From Giesbergeria anulus (GTDB lineage Bacteria > Pseudomonadota > Gammaproteobacteria > Burkholderiales > Burkholderiaceae_C), in NCBI RefSeq assembly GCF_900111115.1, contig NZ_FOGD01000008.1, positions 1-64,000 on the forward strand: a stretch of DNA of 64,000 nt, read 5' to 3'. The translations under genes were made by a program, and so were the position numbers. The notes beneath the pieces are model-generated. The model was given only the letters and a program-made list of their open reading frames with translations, searched no databases and was not told the DNA's origin. Shown piece after piece: positions 40,005 to 49,067 of the stretch (its first letter is position 1; every line of letters starts with the position of its first letter).

Positions 40005-40105
40005 AAAATCTGGCACCGGCCCCTACACTGGTGCAAATGCCGCACACCCTACCCCCGTGCGGCAATCATAGGCTGCTGCCCACCCCTGCCCGCAGCCCAG
40101 AAGCT

Positions 40106-40123
40106 CCTGCCACGGCAGGTTTT
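40106..40123 (+). terminator. Weak terminator-like hairpin before the TRAP gene
   Basis: CCTGC (40106-40110), loop CACG and GCAGG (40115-40119) are followed by TTTT. It could end the dxs transcript or act in the leader of the TRAP binding-protein gene, whose ATG is only 23 bases further on. The stem is short. Confidence 0.3.
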
Positions 40124-40146
40124 GCAGTCCTTTTCGGAGTCTTCCT

Positions 40147-41229
40147 ATGGATCGTCGTTCCCTTATCAAACACGCTGGCATCGCTGGCGTCCTGGCGGCT
40201 GGTGTCGCCCCTGCGGCCCATGCCCAAGCCACCGTGCGCTGGCGCTTGGCATCGAGCTTCCCAAAATCGCTCGATACCATTTTTGGCAGCGCCGAAATGT
40301 TTGCCAAGACCGTCAAGGCACTGTCGGGTGGCAAGTTTGAAGTGTCCGTCCATGCGGCTGGCGAGCTTATGCCTGCCTTTGGCGTAGTCGATGGCCTACA
40401 AAACGGCACCATCGAAATGGCACAAACTGCCTCTTACTACTTTACCGGCAAGAACCCCATTTTTGCCTTTGGCTGCGCCGTGCCCTTTGGCCTGACCGCA
40501 CGCCAAATGGATGCTTGGAAAAACCACGGCAATGGCCGCAAGCTGATGGATGCCTTCTTGGCCGAGTTCAACATCAAGAGCTACAGCGCCGGCAACACTG
40601 GCACACAAATGGGCGGCTGGTACCGCAAAGAAATCAAGAGCGTGGCTGACCTCAAGGGCCTGAAAATGCGCTTGGGCGGTGGTCTGTTTGGCGAAGCCAT
40701 GCAAAAGCTGGGCGTCGTGTCGCAAAACATGCCCGTGGGTGAGGTCTACCAGTCGCTTGAAAAAGGCACCTTGGATGCTACCGAGTTTGTCGGCCCGTAC
40801 GACGATGAAAAACTGGGCTTTAACAAGGTGGCACCGTTTTACTACTACCCCGGCTGGTGGGAAGGCAGCGCTGAGCTGGAGTTCTACGTCAACACCAAGG
40901 CTTACGCAGCCTTGACCCCAGAGTTCAAAGCCATCGTTGATGCCGCCACCATTGTGGCAGCGCGCGACATGGGCTCCAAGTACGACGCCTTCAACCCGCA
41001 AGCGCTCAAGCGTTTGGTAGGTGCCAAGACCCAGCTCAAAGCCTTCTCTAAAGATGTGCTCGACGCGGGCTTTAAGGCATCGATGGAAGTGTTTGCCGAG
41101 CACGAGGCCAAGTCGCCTGAATTTAAGAAAATCCACCAAGACATGCGCGCGTTCCAGCGTGACCAAATTTTGTGGGAAAAATTCTCTGAGCAGCGCTTTA
41201 ACGCCTATATGGCATCGGTCAAGGTATAA
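40147..41229 (+). CDS. TRAP transporter substrate-binding protein (TakP/DctP family), orphan
   Basis: 360 aa with a Tat-like signal (MDRRSLIKHAGIAGVLAAGV, cut near AHAQ). The mature protein has the two-lobe DctP fold with the conserved motif QMGGWYRKEIKSVADLKGLK followed by MRLGGGLFG, EKGTLDATEFVGPYDD and FYVNTKAYAALTPEFKAIV. This subgroup includes TakP, which binds 2-oxo acids as a dimer. No DctQ or DctM membrane genes lie nearby, so the periplasmic protein must work with an unlinked system or as a sensor partner. Ligand unproven. Confidence 0.92.
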   Translation: MDRRSLIKHAGIAGVLAAGVAPAAHAQATVRWRLASSFPKSLDTIFGSAEMFAKTVKALSGGKFEVSVHAAGELMPAFGVVDGLQNGTIEMAQTASYYFTGKNPIFAFGCAVPFGLTARQMDAWKNHGNGRKLMDAFLAEFNIKSYSAGNTGTQMGGWYRKEIKSVADLKGLKMRLGGGLFGEAMQKLGVVSQNMPVGEVYQSLEKGTLDATEFVGPYDDEKLGFNKVAPFYYYPGWWEGSAELEFYVNTKAYAALTPEFKAIVDAATIVAARDMGSKYDAFNPQALKRLVGAKTQLKAFSKDVLDAGFKASMEVFAEHEAKSPEFKKIHQDMRAFQRDQILWEKFSEQRFNAYMASVKV

Positions 41230-41247
41230 ACCACCACTGCACCCAGC

Positions 41248-41282
41248 ACCGCTGCAGCCCACTTTGGGCGGCAGCGGTTTTT
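41248..41282 (+). terminator. Rho-independent terminator after the TRAP gene
   Basis: ACCGCTGC (41248-41255) pairs with GCAGCGGT (41271-41278), with GCCCA/TGGGC inside, and is followed by a T-run to 41282. Strong hairpin 18 bases after the stop codon. Confidence 0.85.
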
Positions 41283-41479
41283 GCTGTTGGGAGTCACACT
41301 TGCCATCAAAAAGCCATCAAAAACAACGAAAATAAGGCAATCTTTTACCGATTGCAAAAATCGAAACCGAAGTCTGTGGATAGTGACATACCATTGGGCA
41401 TAACCCACATGTGCCACCGTACTTTTCCAGCCTCCCCAATGACCCCGATGCCGTGCTTGAAAAAGAAGGCGTTCTAACC

Positions 41480-44110
41480 ATGTCTCGATTGCATCGTGTG
41501 CGGTGGTACTGGCGTTGGTGCTGTGGTTGCGCACTGCTGCTAGCGCTGCTGTTTGGTGCCATGAACACCAACACCTCCCAAGCCCAAGCGGCTGCCAGAG
41601 AGGTTTATGTTGGGATTTACAACAACCCACCCAAAATCATGGCTGGGGCCAATGGTCAGCCCAGCGGTATCTTGGGACACTTGCTGCAAGAAATAGCTTT
41701 GCAAGAGGGCTGGGTACTGCACCCAGTGCACTGCACTTGGGAAGCTTGTCTGGCGGCCCTAGAGGCTGGCGACATTGACCTGCTGCCCGATGTGGCCTAC
41801 AGCGAGCAGCGCGCCAGCACATTAGATTTTCACGAAACACCCGCCCTGCACAGTTGGTCGCAAATTTACCGCCGCGAAGGGATAGAACTGCACTCCATGC
41901 TGGACTTGCAGGGCAAGCGCCTCATAGTGCTCAACGGTTCCGTGCAAGAACAATACCTGCGCCCTCTGCTAGCCAGCTTTGGTATCACCGCGCAAATCAT
42001 GCCAGCACAAAATTTTGAGCAAGCCTTTGCCAAGGTGGCAGCAGGCGAAGCTGATGCGGCGGCTGTTAACTACCACTTTGGCGATCAGGCAGCGCCCCGC
42101 TTTCATTTGTTGCCTACCAGCCTGATTTTTCAGCCGTCCAAACTCTATTACGCCAGCGGCAAGGGCCGCAATAGCGACCTGCTGGCAACCCTTGACAGCC
42201 ACCTCACCAATTGGCAAGCCAACCCCAATTCGTTTTATTTTCAAAACCTCAAGCGTTGGAGTGGCCCTCCCCCTGCCCCTCCCACCGTCCCCATCGCCTT
42301 CTGGTGGGGCTTGGCTACTGTGGCTGCCTTGCTGCTGCTGGCCTTGGCAGGTATGCTGCTGCTGCGCCGCGAGGTAGCACGCCAAACACACAAGCTGCGC
42401 ACCAGCGAGGAAAAGCTCTCTACCATCCTCAACAGCATTGAAGCCAACGTCTTTATCAAAGACGCTCAACTGCGCTACCAGTATGCCAACCGCAAACTGT
42501 GCGAGTTTCTCGGCGTGCCCATAGAACAAATTTTGGGCAAAAGCGATGAAGCCTTTTTTGATGCCCCTACCGCAGCGCGCATCCGTGAGATCGATCATCT
42601 AGTGCTCGAATCGGGCCAGCGCTTGGTGCGCGAAGAATACGGCCATCGCTTAGGCAACACCAAAAAACACACTTTTTTATCGGTCAAGCTACCCTTGGGG
42701 CTGCCCGGACAAGCAGGCTATGCCCTGTGCGGCATTTCTACCGAGATCACCGAGCAGCGCCAGTTTATTGAAGAAATCCATCAACTGGCTTTTTACGACC
42801 CCCTCACGCACCTGCCCAACCGCAAGCAACTGATGGAGCGGCTACACCAGTTGATGGCAGAGCCTCGCACCCACCAAGGCAGCCAAGCGCTGTTGCTCAT
42901 TAATCTGGACAACTTTAAAGACCTCAACGATACCCACGGACACAGCGCTGGCGATCAACTGCTGCTGCAAGTGGCGCAACGCCTCACAGCCTGCGCTCGC
43001 CCCGGCGATATGGTGGCCCGCTTGGGCAGTGATGAGTTTGCCTTGCTTATGGGTGAGCACAAGCCAAACTCGGCCAGCACGCAGCACCAAATCGAGTATG
43101 CAGCCACGCACATTCTCAAGGCGCTGTCCGAGATGCCTTACCAAATTGGCGCACTAGAGTACCTGGCCTCTGCTGGTATTGGCATCACCGTGCTCGATAG
43201 CAGCCAGCCATCGGTAGAGGCGATTTTGAAACATGCCGATCTGGCACTGTTCCAAGCCAAGGCCCAAGGCCGCAACAGTCTGCGCTTTTTCAAGCCCGAT
43301 ATGGAAGTGGTCGTGGCCGCACGCGCCGCCCTAGAAACCGATCTGCGCGAGGGCTTGCGCCAAGAACAATTTTTGCTCTACTACCAACCCCAAGTGGACA
43401 GCAAGCACCAAATGTTTGGCGTCGAGGCGCTGGTGCGCTGGCAACATCCACAACGTGGGCTGGTGCCACCGGGCAGCTTTATTGGCTTGGCCGAGGCTTC
43501 GGGGCTGATTGAGCCGCTGGGGCTGTGGATTTTGCGCACCGCTTGCACACAAATAGCACACTGGAGCCACAACCCAGCTATGGCCCATTTGCAAGTGGCC
43601 GTAAATATCAGTGCGCGCCAGTTGCACCATGCCCGGTTTGTAGAGCAGGTGCTAGCTATCTTGGACGAGACTGGGGCCAACCCAGAGCGGCTAGAGTTAG
43701 AGTTGACCGAAAGCCAATTGGTCGAGGATATGGAGGGGGCTATCACCAAAATGAAAAAGCTCAAAGAGCACGGCATACATTTGTCGCTCGATGATTTTGG
43801 TACTGGCTACTCCTCGCTCAACCACCTCAAGCGCCTGCCGCTCGATCAGCTCAAAATTGACCAATCCTTTGTGCGCGATTTGCTCATTGATGCCAATGAC
43901 CTGTCTATCGTAAAAGCGATTGTCGGCATGGGCCACAGCCTGCATTTGTCGGTACTGGCCGAGGGGGTAGAAACCCAAGAGCAGCGCGACATGCTAGAGC
44001 AACTGGGTTGCATTTTTTACCAAGGCTACTGGTTTGGCCGCCCAATGCCGGTAGCGCAGTTGCAAGACTGGCGCAGCCCCGGCGCAGTCAGCACCAGTTC
44101 AGTCGATTGA
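41480..44110 (+). CDS. Periplasmic-sensor PAS-GSDEF-EAL c-di-GMP protein
   Basis: About 876 aa from the ATG at 41480; a GTG at 41411 would give 899 aa. Signal/membrane start (YWRWCCGCALLLALLFGAMN), then an extracytoplasmic SBP_bac_3-like ligand domain (REVYVGIYNNPPKIMAGANG, DIDLLPDVAYSEQRA), a second membrane helix (IAFWWGLATVAALLLLALAG), a PAS domain (ILNSIEANVFIKDAQLRYQY), a GGDEF domain whose signature reads RLGSDEFALL (second Gly replaced by Ser), and an intact EAL domain (GVEALVRWQHPQ, LELELTESQLV, DDFGTGYSSLNHLKRLPLDQ, LAEGVETQEQ). Most likely a phosphodiesterase with a weak or regulatory cyclase domain, responding to an amino-acid-like ligand. Confidence 0.93.
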   Translation: MSRLHRVRWYWRWCCGCALLLALLFGAMNTNTSQAQAAAREVYVGIYNNPPKIMAGANGQPSGILGHLLQEIALQEGWVLHPVHCTWEACLAALEAGDIDLLPDVAYSEQRASTLDFHETPALHSWSQIYRREGIELHSMLDLQGKRLIVLNGSVQEQYLRPLLASFGITAQIMPAQNFEQAFAKVAAGEADAAAVNYHFGDQAAPRFHLLPTSLIFQPSKLYYASGKGRNSDLLATLDSHLTNWQANPNSFYFQNLKRWSGPPPAPPTVPIAFWWGLATVAALLLLALAGMLLLRREVARQTHKLRTSEEKLSTILNSIEANVFIKDAQLRYQYANRKLCEFLGVPIEQILGKSDEAFFDAPTAARIREIDHLVLESGQRLVREEYGHRLGNTKKHTFLSVKLPLGLPGQAGYALCGISTEITEQRQFIEEIHQLAFYDPLTHLPNRKQLMERLHQLMAEPRTHQGSQALLLINLDNFKDLNDTHGHSAGDQLLLQVAQRLTACARPGDMVARLGSDEFALLMGEHKPNSASTQHQIEYAATHILKALSEMPYQIGALEYLASAGIGITVLDSSQPSVEAILKHADLALFQAKAQGRNSLRFFKPDMEVVVAARAALETDLREGLRQEQFLLYYQPQVDSKHQMFGVEALVRWQHPQRGLVPPGSFIGLAEASGLIEPLGLWILRTACTQIAHWSHNPAMAHLQVAVNISARQLHHARFVEQVLAILDETGANPERLELELTESQLVEDMEGAITKMKKLKEHGIHLSLDDFGTGYSSLNHLKRLPLDQLKIDQSFVRDLLIDANDLSIVKAIVGMGHSLHLSVLAEGVETQEQRDMLEQLGCIFYQGYWFGRPMPVAQLQDWRSPGAVSTSSVD

Positions 44111-44116
44111 GAATCG

Positions 44117-45085
44117 CTAATCGGCCAGAAAACGGGCGTAACGGGCCATATCCACGTTGCCACCGCTGATAATAATGCCGACCCGTTTGCCTTGAATATC
44201 CATACCGCCGTGGCGCGCACCAGCAATGGCTAAAGCCCCCGTAGGCTCGACCACGATTTTCATGCGCTCGGCAAAAAAGCGCAGTGCGTGCAACAGCTGC
44301 AAATCGCTCACGGTGACGATGTCTTGCACTTGGTGCTGAATCAGGCCAAACACTATCTTGCCCAAACTCTCGGCTCTCGCGCCATCGGCAATGGTGTGTG
44401 GTGGTGCGATTTGCACAATCTGGCCGCTGCGCAAAGATTGTTGGGCATCGTTGCCCGCCTCCGGCTCCACGCCCACCAACACGCACTGCGGGGCCAGCAC
44501 TTGCGCTGCCAGCAAGCTGCCTGCCAGCAAACCTCCACCGCCCACCGCCACAAACAGATAATCTAAGTGGGGCACTTCTTCAAACAGCTCTAGGGCGGCA
44601 GTGCCCTGCCCAGCAATGACCTGTGCGTGCTCAGACGGTGGCACCAGCGTCATGCCACGCTCTTGGGCAAACTGGCGGCTCAGGGCCTCGCGGTCGGTGG
44701 TGTAGCGGTCGTAAGTGACCACTTGGGCGCCATAGTGGCGCGTGGCAGCCATTTTGGAGGTGGACGCATCTTCGGGCATGAACACCACGGCAGGAATGTC
44801 CAACTGGCGCGCCGCCAGTGCTACAGCCTGCGCATGGTTGCCCGCCGAGAACGCCAGCACACCATGGCGGCGCTGCTCGGCGTTTAGCTGCGACAGGGCA
44901 TTGAACGCCCCGCGAAATTTAAACGATCCAGTGCGCTGCAAACTCTCGCACTTAAAAAACAGCTGTGCTCCCAGCAAGCGGTCAGCGGTGCTGGAGCGCA
45001 ACACCGGCGTCTGGTGCACAGTGCCTTTGAGGCGCGCAGCAGCTTGGATGACATCGTCAGGGGAGGGGGCGGCGGTCAGAAGCAT
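44117..45085 (-). CDS. Threonine/serine dehydratase (PLP-dependent)
   Basis: 322 aa, fold-type II PLP enzyme. The lysine that binds the cofactor is in TGSFKFRGAFNALS, and the glycine loop is FVAVGGGGLLAGS. No regulatory ACT domain is present, so it belongs to the short catabolic or serine-racemase-like group. Produces 2-oxobutanoate or pyruvate plus ammonia from threonine or serine. Convergent with the EAL gene on its right end with six bases between stops. Confidence 0.92.
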   Translation of the reverse strand: MLLTAAPSPDDVIQAAARLKGTVHQTPVLRSSTADRLLGAQLFFKCESLQRTGSFKFRGAFNALSQLNAEQRRHGVLAFSAGNHAQAVALAARQLDIPAVVFMPEDASTSKMAATRHYGAQVVTYDRYTTDREALSRQFAQERGMTLVPPSEHAQVIAGQGTAALELFEEVPHLDYLFVAVGGGGLLAGSLLAAQVLAPQCVLVGVEPEAGNDAQQSLRSGQIVQIAPPHTIADGARAESLGKIVFGLIQHQVQDIVTVSDLQLLHALRFFAERMKIVVEPTGALAIAGARHGGMDIQGKRVGIIISGGNVDMARYARFLAD

Positions 45086-45190
45086 CTAGGCATTTTCCAG
45101 CAGATGGAGAAGGCAATTATCCTGCAAGCAACCCCTCAAGCAAGCCCCCAACGCTCTAGTTGGTAGATTTTTCCGCTATGGTTGAAAAGA

Positions 45191-46000
45191 TCAGTCGCCG
45201 CCACAACCCCCACCACCGTCGCCGCCACCATCACTACCGCCGTCCCCATCTCCACTGCTGCCATCGGTCGATTCAGCACCACCAAAATCATCGCTACTGC
45301 CATCGTAGCTGGCATCGGCAAAATCGGTGCCGCAGTAGGTGGTACCACCACTGTCGCCAGCGGCGTTTTTGCGCGCAATATCGCTGCAATCGGGCAGATA
45401 AAAAAAGCCATTGGCAATGCCCAGTTGCGCATCCACAGCAAAGAGCAACGGCAAGCGCAAGGGAGCCCGTGGGTCAATATCTTCTTGCTTACAGGCCCAA
45501 TACCAAGCCCGGCGCAAGCCATCATTGTGCTTGGCACGCCGCCCTAGCGCTTCGGCAGGTGTGTGGTGCAAAAAAAAGCCCAGCGCACTCTGGCACCAAT
45601 CTTGGTAGGCACGGGTGTGCAAAATAAATTCGTGCCAAAGCACATCTACCGCCCGCGAGGGCATGGCTACAAATTGCCGTTTGCTGCGCAAACAGCTCAA
45701 AAAAAACTGCCGCAGGCCCTGCTCCACCAGTTCAGCATCTTTTTGCGCCAAATGTGGGTAGGCATCACGCAGTTTGCGCTTTAAGAACTGCGGCAACGCA
45801 GCCTCGCGCACAAAGCGTTCGCGCGCAGCACGCACGGCATAAGCCAGCAGTGCCCATAGCGCCAGCGTAGCAAACAAATACAGCATCCCACGTGGCTGGG
45901 CGGGCCACCAACCCGCCAATACCCCCCCAATAGCCAACGACCAAGCCAGCACGCAGGCCCAAACCCCATGCCGATAGTAATGAAGCAAAAGATTGGTCAT
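45191..46000 (-). CDS. Membrane protein with Gly/Asp/Ser-rich C-terminus (GRDP-like)
   Basis: About 269 aa from the ATG at 46000; a TTG two codons up is possible. Two membrane helices (GVWACVLAWSLAIGGVLAGW, LYLFATLALWALLAYAV) are followed by a domain with MPSRAVDVLWHEFILHTRAY followed by QDWCQSALGFFLHH, reminiscent of plant-type glycine-rich domain proteins (GRDP), and by a C-terminal tail from about residue 205 that is almost only Gly, Asp, Ser and Cys. Function unknown. It is divergent from yebC, with a 68-base gap. Confidence 0.82.
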   Translation of the reverse strand: MTNLLLHYYRHGVWACVLAWSLAIGGVLAGWWPAQPRGMLYLFATLALWALLAYAVRAARERFVREAALPQFLKRKLRDAYPHLAQKDAELVEQGLRQFFLSCLRSKRQFVAMPSRAVDVLWHEFILHTRAYQDWCQSALGFFLHHTPAEALGRRAKHNDGLRRAWYWACKQEDIDPRAPLRLPLLFAVDAQLGIANGFFYLPDCSDIARKNAAGDSGGTTYCGTDFADASYDGSSDDFGGAESTDGSSGDGDGGSDGGGDGGGGCGGD

Positions 46001-46068
46001 AGCCAAGAGGTGGGCAAAAGTAGAATCGGAGGGTTAGATTAAATATCAGGATAGTAAAAGGACTTCCC

Positions 46069-46788
46069 ATGGCCGGACACAGCAAATGGGCGAACATTCA
46101 GCACCGCAAGGGCCGCCAAGACGAAAAGCGCGGAAAAATCTGGACGCGCATCATCCGTGAAATCACCGTCGCAGCCCGCGCCGGGGGGGGTGACCTCAGC
46201 GCCAACCCGCGCCTGCGCTTGGCCGTCGAAAAAGCCAAAGCAGCCAACATGCCTGCCGACCGCGTCAAGTACAACATTGACAAGGCCACCGGCAACCAAG
46301 AGGGCGTCAACTACGAAGAAATTCGTTACGAAGGCTACGGCATCGGTGGCGCAGCCATCATCGTCGATACCATGACCGACAACCGCGTGCGCACAGTAGC
46401 CGAAGTGCGCCATGCTTTTAGCAAATACGGCGGTAACATGGGCACCGAGGGCTCGGTGGCCTTCCAATTCAAGAACGTGGGCCAAATCATTTTTGCCCCC
46501 GGCACCAACGAAGACAAGGTCATGGAAGTGGCGCTAGAAGCCGGTGCCGACGACGTAGTCACCGACGACGATGGCGCCATCGAAGTGCTTACCTCGCCCG
46601 CCGAGTTTGAAGCCGTGAAAAACGCTCTCGAAGCGGCGGGCCTCACCCCCGACGCTGCCGATGTCACTATGCGCCCAGACATCACCATCCCCCTAGAAGG
46701 CGAAGACGCCGCCCGTATGCAAAAACTCCTCGACATCATCGAAGACCTGGACGACGTCCAAGAGGTCTACCACAACGCCGAATTATGA
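46069..46788 (+). CDS. YebC/PmpR family transcriptional or translational regulator
   Basis: 239 aa, full length. The N-terminal signature [20 protein letters not shown] and the acidic middle segment ([20 protein letters not shown]) are those of YebC. YebC proteins bind DNA in some species and were recently linked to ribosome stalling at polyproline in others. The stop overlaps the purD start by ATGA, so it is translationally coupled to purine and heme genes. Confidence 0.97.
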   Translation: MAGHSKWANIQHRKGRQDEKRGKIWTRIIREITVAARAGGGDLSANPRLRLAVEKAKAANMPADRVKYNIDKATGNQEGVNYEEIRYEGYGIGGAAIIVDTMTDNRVRTVAEVRHAFSKYGGNMGTEGSVAFQFKNVGQIIFAPGTNEDKVMEVALEAGADDVVTDDDGAIEVLTSPAEFEAVKNALEAAGLTPDAADVTMRPDITIPLEGEDAARMQKLLDIIEDLDDVQEVYHNAEL

Positions 46789-48068
46789 AAGTTCTTGTCA
46801 TTGGCGGCGGTGGCCGCGAACACGCCATCGCTTGGAAACTCAGCCAGTCGCCTAAAGTCACGCGCGTCTTTGTCGCGCCCGGCAACGGCGGCACTGCCCT
46901 GAACCCCAAGTTTGAAAATCTGCCCATCACCGATGTGGTGGCCCTGCGCGAATGGGCGCAGCAAGAAAAAATCGGCCTCACCGTGGTCGGCCCAGAAGCG
47001 CCGCTGGCCGCTGGCGTCGTCGATGAGTTTCGCGCCCACGGCCTGCGCATTTTTGGCCCCACCAAGGCCGCTGCGCAGCTTGAAAGCTCCAAAGCCTTCT
47101 CTAAGGCGTTCATGCGCCGCCACGGCATCCCCACCGCCGATTACGACACATTTACCGATCCGGCCCTTGCCCACGCCTTCATTGACCGCTTGGGCGCGCC
47201 CATCGTCATCAAGGCCGACGGCTTGGCCGCTGGCAAGGGTGTAGTGGTTGCCATGAACCTGCAAGAAGCCCACGATGCCGTGGACTTTATGCTGGTGGAC
47301 AACAAATACGGCGTGACGCACAACGCCGGTGGTGCCCGCGTGGTAATCGAGGCGTTTCTCGAAGGCGAAGAAGCCAGCTTTATCGTATTGTGCGATGGCA
47401 AAAACGTGGCCGCTTTGGCCACTAGCCAAGACCACAAGCGCCTCAAAGACGGTGACGAAGGCCCCAACACCGGCGGCATGGGCGCGTATTCGCCCGCGCC
47501 CGTCGTCACGGCAGACGTCCATGCCCGCGCTATGCGCGAGATCATTCTGCCCACCATCCGGGGCATGGAAAAAGACGGCATCCCGTTCACTGGCTTTTTG
47601 TACGCTGGCTTGATGATCGACGCCCAAGGCCGCCCCAAGACACTGGAGTTCAACTGCCGCATGGGTGACCCCGAAACCCAGCCCATCTTGATGCGCCTGA
47701 AAAGCGACATGCTCGATCTGCTCAATGCCGCCATTGATGGCAAGCTCGATCAGGTCGATTTGCAATGGGATCGCCGTCCGGCATTGGGTGTGGTCATGGC
47801 CGCACACAACTACCCAGAAGACCCCCGCAAGGGTGACGCCATCACGGGCCTGCCTGCCGACCATGACGATGCAGTGGTGTTCCACGCGGGCACAGTGCTG
47901 CAAGACGGTGTGGTGCGTACCAGCGGTGGCCGTGTGCTGTGCGTCACAGTGCTAGCCGATAGCCTGCGCTTGGCCCAAAACCGGGCCTACGATGTGGCCC
48001 GTGGCATCCATTTTGACGGTATGCAGTACCGCCGTGATATCGGCCACCGCGCCATCAAAACCCCATGA
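46785..48068 (+). CDS. purD: Phosphoribosylamine-glycine ligase
   Basis: 427 aa. ATP-grasp enzyme of purine synthesis, making glycinamide ribonucleotide. The N-terminus [34 protein letters not shown], the ATP-grasp region [16 protein letters not shown], and [20 protein letters not shown] and [12 protein letters not shown] are all present. Overlaps yebC at the 5' end and hemF at the 3' end by four bases each. Confidence 0.99.
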   Translation: MKVLVIGGGGREHAIAWKLSQSPKVTRVFVAPGNGGTALNPKFENLPITDVVALREWAQQEKIGLTVVGPEAPLAAGVVDEFRAHGLRIFGPTKAAAQLESSKAFSKAFMRRHGIPTADYDTFTDPALAHAFIDRLGAPIVIKADGLAAGKGVVVAMNLQEAHDAVDFMLVDNKYGVTHNAGGARVVIEAFLEGEEASFIVLCDGKNVAALATSQDHKRLKDGDEGPNTGGMGAYSPAPVVTADVHARAMREIILPTIRGMEKDGIPFTGFLYAGLMIDAQGRPKTLEFNCRMGDPETQPILMRLKSDMLDLLNAAIDGKLDQVDLQWDRRPALGVVMAAHNYPEDPRKGDAITGLPADHDDAVVFHAGTVLQDGVVRTSGGRVLCVTVLADSLRLAQNRAYDVARGIHFDGMQYRRDIGHRAIKTP

Positions 48069-49018
48069 GCCAAGCCACCAGCCCAGCATTCAACCCCGAC
48101 ACCACGGTGGCCCACGTGCGCGGCTATCTGGTGGGGCTGCAAGCGCGGATCATGGACGCGCTAGAAGCCATCGAAGGGCCTGAAGGTGCGTGCTCCACCA
48201 TCGACCCTTGGCACAAGCCCGAAGGCGAGCGCTTGCAGGGCGATGGCATCACCCGCATCATCGAGGGGGGCCGCGTGTTCGAGCGCGCTGGCTGTGGTTT
48301 TAGCCATGTGCGCGGACCGCAGTTGCCGCCCTCAGCCACACAGCACCGCCCTGAGCTGGCTGGTGCGCCCTTCGAGGCGATGGGGGTATCGTTGGTGTTT
48401 CACCCACGCAACCCTTATGTGCCTACCGTCCACATGAACGTGCGCATGATTGCGGCGGGTCAGCCAGGACAAACGCCGGTGTGCTGGTTTGGCGGCGGTA
48501 TGGACTTAACGCCCTACTACGCCTTTGAAGAAGATGCGGTGCATTTTCACCGCAGTTGCCACGATGCACTGGCCCCGTTTGGGCAGGACAAATACCCGCG
48601 CTTCAAGCAATGGTGCGACGAGTATTTTTTTCTGAAACACCGCAACGAGCAGCGCGGCGTGGGCGGTATCTTTTTTGATGACTTTGCTGAACTGGGCTTT
48701 GAGCAAAGTTTGGCCATGACACAAGCGGTGGGCGATGCCTTTTTGGGTGCCTACCTGCCCATTGTGGAGCAGCGCCAACACACCTCCTATGGCGACCGCG
48801 AGCGCGATTTCCAGTTGTACCGCCGGGGCCGCTACGTGGAATTCAACCTCGTTTGGGACCGAGGCACCCATTTTGGCCTACAGTCGGGCGGGCGCACAGA
48901 GTCCATTTTGCTGTCTATGCCGCCTCAAGCGGCTTGGGCCTACCAGCGCCAAGACGAGCCAGGCAGCCCCGAAGCTGAACTCACCCAGCGTTATCTGGTG
49001 CGCCGCGATTGGCTCTGA
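48065..49018 (+). CDS. hemF: Oxygen-dependent coproporphyrinogen-III oxidase
   Basis: 317 aa. Converts coproporphyrinogen III to protoporphyrinogen IX with O2 in heme synthesis. Shows [45 protein letters not shown] with the active His/Asp region, and [17 protein letters not shown] followed by [14 protein letters not shown]. Coupled to purD by an ATGA overlap. The gene points to an aerobic lifestyle. Confidence 0.98.
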   Translation: MSQATSPAFNPDTTVAHVRGYLVGLQARIMDALEAIEGPEGACSTIDPWHKPEGERLQGDGITRIIEGGRVFERAGCGFSHVRGPQLPPSATQHRPELAGAPFEAMGVSLVFHPRNPYVPTVHMNVRMIAAGQPGQTPVCWFGGGMDLTPYYAFEEDAVHFHRSCHDALAPFGQDKYPRFKQWCDEYFFLKHRNEQRGVGGIFFDDFAELGFEQSLAMTQAVGDAFLGAYLPIVEQRQHTSYGDRERDFQLYRRGRYVEFNLVWDRGTHFGLQSGGRTESILLSMPPQAAWAYQRQDEPGSPEAELTQRYLVRRDWL

Positions 49019-49067
49019 GGCGCGCACCTGCCGACCACAGTCAGCGGCGACCCTTGGGAGATACACG

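Noticed and set aside
46767-47903. 378-codon minus-strand frame opposite purD
   Set aside because: Shadow of purD, which has all its family motifs on the plus strand.
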